From positions 1 through 54,744 of the forward strand of contig CACKXG010000003.1 in NCBI GenBank assembly GCA_902604035.1: a DNA stretch of 54,744 nucleotides, in the 5' to 3' direction. The DNA comes from an uncultured Pelagibacteraceae bacterium (GTDB lineage: Bacteria; Pseudomonadota; Alphaproteobacteria; Pelagibacterales; Pelagibacteraceae). Of this stretch, positions 51,836 through 54,744 are shown piece by piece. Position 1 is the first letter of the stretch, and every line of letters starts with the position of its first letter. Position numbers and translations under genes: made by a program. Under the pieces are notes generated by a model. That model was not told the DNA's origin, ran no database searches, and saw nothing but the letters and a program-made list of their open reading frames with translations.

Positions 51836-52723
51836 CTATTTCCAGTCGCCAATTTTACTAAATAAGAAATTTCTGAAAGCTTGAACTCTAGCTGTGTTTT
51901 TTAAAGATTGTGGGTATACGAAGTGAGCTTCCGTTATTGGTCCTTCTACTTTTGGAAGCACTTTAATAACGTTATTAGAATTTGATACTAGATATTCTGG
52001 AAGTGCAGCTAATCCTACTCCAGACTCAACCGCTAACAATAATCCCATAACACTATTTACTCTCATAATTGTTTTTCTTTTCTTTCCATCATGCATTCCA
52101 ATTTTTAATGCCCAATCAGGGTTATAAACTGGAGATGGAGCACCTTTTCCAAAAGAAATAAATTTATGTTTATTTAAATCACCTATTGTTTTCGGCATTC
52201 CGTTTTTTTCTAAGTACTTGTTTGATCCATAAATATAGTACTTAATATCTACTAATTTTTTCTGAATATAATTTAGCTGTTTTGGTCTTCTCATGAAAAT
52301 TCCAATATCCGCTTGTCGCGTACTTAAATCTAACTCTTTATCGTCAAAAACTAATTCGATTTCAATTTCAGGGTTAAGCCTCATAAATTCTTGAATTCTT
52401 GGTGTTAACCAGTGAGTTCCAAAACTTCTTACAGTAGTAATTGTTAATTTACCTGTTGGCTTACTTTTTTGATCTCCTAAAGATGTTTCAACTTCTTTTA
52501 GTTTACTTATTACTTCATGGGCTGTTTTGAAGACATATTCGCCATTCTCCGTAAGCGTTAATCCTCTTGCGTGTCTTTCGAACAATTGTACTTTTAAATC
52601 TTGTTCTAATGATTGAATTTGTCTGCTAATTGCTGATTGACTAAGATTTAGGTTAACTGTAGCGTTTGTAAAACTACCTGCCTCTGCTACAGCATGAAAA
52701 ATTTTTAATTTATCCCAATCCAT
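51836..52723 (-). CDS. LysR-family transcriptional regulator
   Basis: 295 residues. An N-terminal winged helix-turn-helix (WDKLKIFHAVAEAGSFTNATVNLNLSQSAISRQIQSLE) and a linker helix are followed by a periplasmic-binding-like effector domain (from about 90; GKLTITTVRSFGTHWLTPRIQEF). The start meets the stop of the reductase gene at base 52723, so it is cotranscribed with acuI-like and folE. Its target and effector are not visible. Confidence 0.93.
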   Translation of the reverse strand: MDWDKLKIFHAVAEAGSFTNATVNLNLSQSAISRQIQSLEQDLKVQLFERHARGLTLTENGEYVFKTAHEVISKLKEVETSLGDQKSKPTGKLTITTVRSFGTHWLTPRIQEFMRLNPEIEIELVFDDKELDLSTRQADIGIFMRRPKQLNYIQKKLVDIKYYIYGSNKYLEKNGMPKTIGDLNKHKFISFGKGAPSPVYNPDWALKIGMHDGKKRKTIMRVNSVMGLLLAVESGVGLAALPEYLVSNSNNVIKVLPKVEGPITEAHFVYPQSLKNTARVQAFRNFLFSKIGDWK

Positions 52724-53724
52724 TATTTATTTAAATCAACTAATACTCTTCCAGCAATTTCACCTTTTAAAATTTTTGGATAAGTTTCAACTAATTCCTC
52801 CAAACTAACAGTTAAAACTGATTTTTCAATTAAATCAAAATCAATTAATTTAGATGCTTCTCCCCAAATAAATTCTCTTCTCTTTATACTGCAATTAGCA
52901 GAGTCCATTCCCCAAACTTTAATACCTCTTAACATAAAGGGAAGTAAATTTGTGTTTAGCTCATTACTGTTTGCATTTCCACAAACTGCTATAATTCCAT
53001 TAGATTTTGTTTGAGCTATTGCGTTTGCTAAAATTTTTCCACCTACAGTATCAACTACTCCATCCCATAAACCCTTATCTATTGGTCTTGGATCTTTATC
53101 AAATTCAGCCCTATTTATAATGTTTTTAGCACCTAATGATTTTAAATAATCTGACTTGGAATCTTTTCCTGTTACTGCAGTAACGTTGTAACCTAATTTA
53201 GTTAAAGCCATAACAGCTAAACTACCAACACCACCTGTTGCTCCTGTTACCAAAACATCATTAACTTTTTCTCCTAATAAGATACTTTCTCTTGCTTGAA
53301 TTGCAAATGCACTCATTAAAGAAGTTAAACCTGCTGTTCCTAAAATCATTGCTTGTTTGCTAGTTAAACTATCTGGTTTTCTAACTAAAAAGTCTCCACT
53401 TACTTTTGCAATTTGTGAAAACCCTCCAAAAAAAACTTCTCCTACTCTAAAACCAGTAAGTATTACTTCATCACCTTCTTTAAATTTTGGATTATCGCTT
53501 TGAATAACAGTTCCAGAAAAATCTATTCCTGGGATATGAGGATATTCTTTAACTAATCTTCCTCCATTCTTTAGAATCATTCCATCTTTAAAGTTTAAGT
53601 CTGAAAAATCAACTTTTACTGTTACATCTCCATGTTTTAAAAAACTTTTATCTAAAGATTTTACTTCACGTAAAAAATTTTCGCCTTCTTGGTTAAGGAC
53701 TATTGCTTTGAATTGATCAGACAC
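52723..53724 (-). CDS. acuI: AcuI/YhdH-type NADPH-dependent acryloyl-CoA/quinone-like reductase
   Basis: 333 residues, medium-chain reductase without structural zinc. Typical YhdH/AcuI features: SDLNFKDGMILKNGG, HIPGIDFSGTV, GEVFFGGFSQIAKV, LGTAGLTSLMSAFAI and the cofactor motif VTGATGGVGSLAV. AcuI reduces acryloyl-CoA to propionyl-CoA, a step of DMSP/acrylate use. The AcuI name is a best guess within this subfamily. It follows folE by one base. Confidence 0.85.
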   Translation of the reverse strand: MSDQFKAIVLNQEGENFLREVKSLDKSFLKHGDVTVKVDFSDLNFKDGMILKNGGRLVKEYPHIPGIDFSGTVIQSDNPKFKEGDEVILTGFRVGEVFFGGFSQIAKVSGDFLVRKPDSLTSKQAMILGTAGLTSLMSAFAIQARESILLGEKVNDVLVTGATGGVGSLAVMALTKLGYNVTAVTGKDSKSDYLKSLGAKNIINRAEFDKDPRPIDKGLWDGVVDTVGGKILANAIAQTKSNGIIAVCGNANSNELNTNLLPFMLRGIKVWGMDSANCSIKRREFIWGEASKLIDFDLIEKSVLTVSLEELVETYPKILKGEIAGRVLVDLNK

Positions 53725-53725
53725 A

Positions 53726-54346
53726 CTAATCTTTTAACGTAGTGCTGATAAATCGTAAATATCTATTTTGATAACTTAAATCTTCTTTAAATTGGCCTAA
53801 GTAGTAATTTGTAACTGTAGTTGCTTGTTCTTTTTTAATACCTCTCATTGTCATACACTGATGAGTTGAATCAATAGTTACTGCAACTCCTTTAGCATCT
53901 AATGACTCCATTAAAGTGTTTGCTATCTGCATTGTAAGTCTCTCTTGTGTTTGTAATCTTTTTGAAAAAACCTCAACTACTCTTGCTAACTTGCTTAATC
54001 CTACAACTCTTTCTTTTGGAATATAAGCTACGTGTGCTTTTCCAATAATTGGAGCCATATGATGTTCACAATGACTTTGCACTGAAATATTTTTTTGAAC
54101 AACCATGTCATCATAACCTTCAACATCACCAAAAGTTTTGTCTAAGATTTTATTTGGATCTTCTTTGTAGCCCTTGAAATATTCTTTAAAAGCTTTTACC
54201 ACTCTCTTAGGAGTTTCTAATAAACCTTCTCTACTAGGATCTTCACCCATCCAAGAAAGTATAGTTCTAAAAGCGTCTTCAGCTTCTTTATCTGATATCT
54301 GCTTTGTGTCTAAACTTTTGTCATTTGTGTCTTTTACTAATTTCAT
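53726..54346 (-). CDS. folE: GTP cyclohydrolase I
   Basis: 206 residues, full length. Zinc ligands are in SHCEHHMAPI and HQCMTMRGIKK; GLSKLARVVEVFSKRLQTQE is the family signature. Converts GTP to 7,8-dihydroneopterin triphosphate, the first step of folate synthesis. First gene of the folE-acuI-lysR run, divergent from hisI across 77 bases. Confidence 0.96.
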   Translation of the reverse strand: MKLVKDTNDKSLDTKQISDKEAEDAFRTILSWMGEDPSREGLLETPKRVVKAFKEYFKGYKEDPNKILDKTFGDVEGYDDMVVQKNISVQSHCEHHMAPIIGKAHVAYIPKERVVGLSKLARVVEVFSKRLQTQERLTMQIANTLMESLDAKGVAVTIDSTHQCMTMRGIKKEQATTVTNYYLGQFKEDLSYQNRYLRFISTTLKD

Positions 54347-54423
54347 AGCGCTTTTTTATACAGTAATTACTTCAATTTAAAAATATTTAATATATTCATA
54401 TATGTGCTACATAGTCACCGCAT

Positions 54424-54744
54424 ATGTTCAAAAAAAGAGAAAATATCTACGATATTGAAGAAGGAAATCTTCTATCACCAAAATTTGATAATGATGGGTT
54501 AATCCCAGTTATTACTATGTGTTCAAAAACAAAGGATATTTTAATGCATGGATATATGAATGTAGAAGCTCTTAAAAAAACAATTGAAACTAAAGAGGCC
54601 CACTATTTTAGTAGATCGAGAAAAGCTATTTGGCACAAAGGTAAAACAAGTGGTTTTGCTCAAAAGGTTACTGAAATAAGAATTGATGATGACCAAGACT
54701 CGATATGGTTAACAGTTGATATAGGTGATGGGGCAAGTTGCCAT
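54424..54744 (+). CDS. hisI: Phosphoribosyl-AMP cyclohydrolase (3' end outside window)
   Basis: 107 codons are present and the frame is open at the window end. Motifs: LIPVITMCSKTKDILMHGYMN, HYFSRSRKAIWHKGKTSG, the metal-binding acidic run in RIDDDQDSIWL, and GASCH with the zinc Cys and His at the last visible codons. It opens the purine ring in histidine synthesis. The ATG at 54424 gives a normal N-terminus. No fused HisE can be judged because the gene is cut. Confidence 0.95.
   Translation, partial: MFKKRENIYDIEEGNLLSPKFDNDGLIPVITMCSKTKDILMHGYMNVEALKKTIETKEAHYFSRSRKAIWHKGKTSGFAQKVTEIRIDDDQDSIWLTVDIGDGASCH

Overview
The window looks like a SAR11-clade (Pelagibacterales, Candidatus Pelagibacter-like) chromosome segment. 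This is inferred from very AT-rich DNA, Lys/Asn/Ile-rich proteins, almost no intergenic space, four periplasmic solute-binding proteins and typical marine alphaproteobacterial gene families. I see no tRNA, rRNA, CRISPR, insertion sequence, prophage or plasmid signature. No gene-free stretch exceeds 300 bases; the longest, 43167-43449, seems to hold a structured RNA. Layout: (1) 1-1518, a histidinol-dehydrogenase-family gene cut by the window edge and a rhodanese. (2) 1515-15899, two facing carbohydrate-type ABC transport operons. The minus-strand operon has an NTF2-like protein, ATPase, binding protein, two unusual permeases and a cytoplasmic GH63-like glycosidase. The plus-strand operon has a bicupin, a tandem NTF2-like protein, a MetE-core-like zinc transferase, a binding protein, two permeases and a HAD protein lacking its catalytic aspartates; it has no ATPase of its own. 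This is the best candidate here for an undescribed pathway. (3) 15886-26804, small housekeeping and accessory genes: alpha/beta hydrolase, LysE exporter, glyoxalase-fold protein, cysE-cysK, small secreted or unknown proteins, an SMR-DUF2798-SMR trio, DUF952, DUF924, an inositol-phosphatase-family gene (hisN-like), a gamma-butyrobetaine-hydroxylase-like oxygenase, an azoreductase and CcdA. (4) 26805-43166, PEP carboxylase attached to a large sugar-acid catabolic island: lactonase, enolase-superfamily dehydratase, FAH-family hydrolase, SDR, two beta-hydroxyacid dehydrogenases, a TRAP transporter, a D-2-hydroxyacid dehydrogenase, a XylD-like dehydratase, a UxaA/GarD-like dehydratase and an EamA exporter. 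The enzyme set fits non-phosphorylative oxidation of 2-keto-3-deoxy sugar acids followed by hydrolysis to pyruvate plus a hydroxyacid. (5) 43167-46129, the putative structured RNA, then a cytochrome c'-like protein and a cytochrome b561 that share one ATGCAT as both start codons, a DUF4396 membrane protein and an ETHE1-like persulfide dioxygenase. (6) 46122-51782, AzlCD and a ferric-iron ABC system (fbpA, fbpB, fbpC) interrupted by a small cysteine protein and a peroxiredoxin, under two tandem Fur-box-like palindromes. (7) 51836-54744, a LysR regulator, an AcuI/YhdH-type reductase, folE, and a divergent hisI cut by the window end. The organisation is extremely compact: six of eight convergent gene pairs overlap at their stop codons, most operon genes abut or overlap, and regulatory hairpins sit between binding-protein and permease genes.
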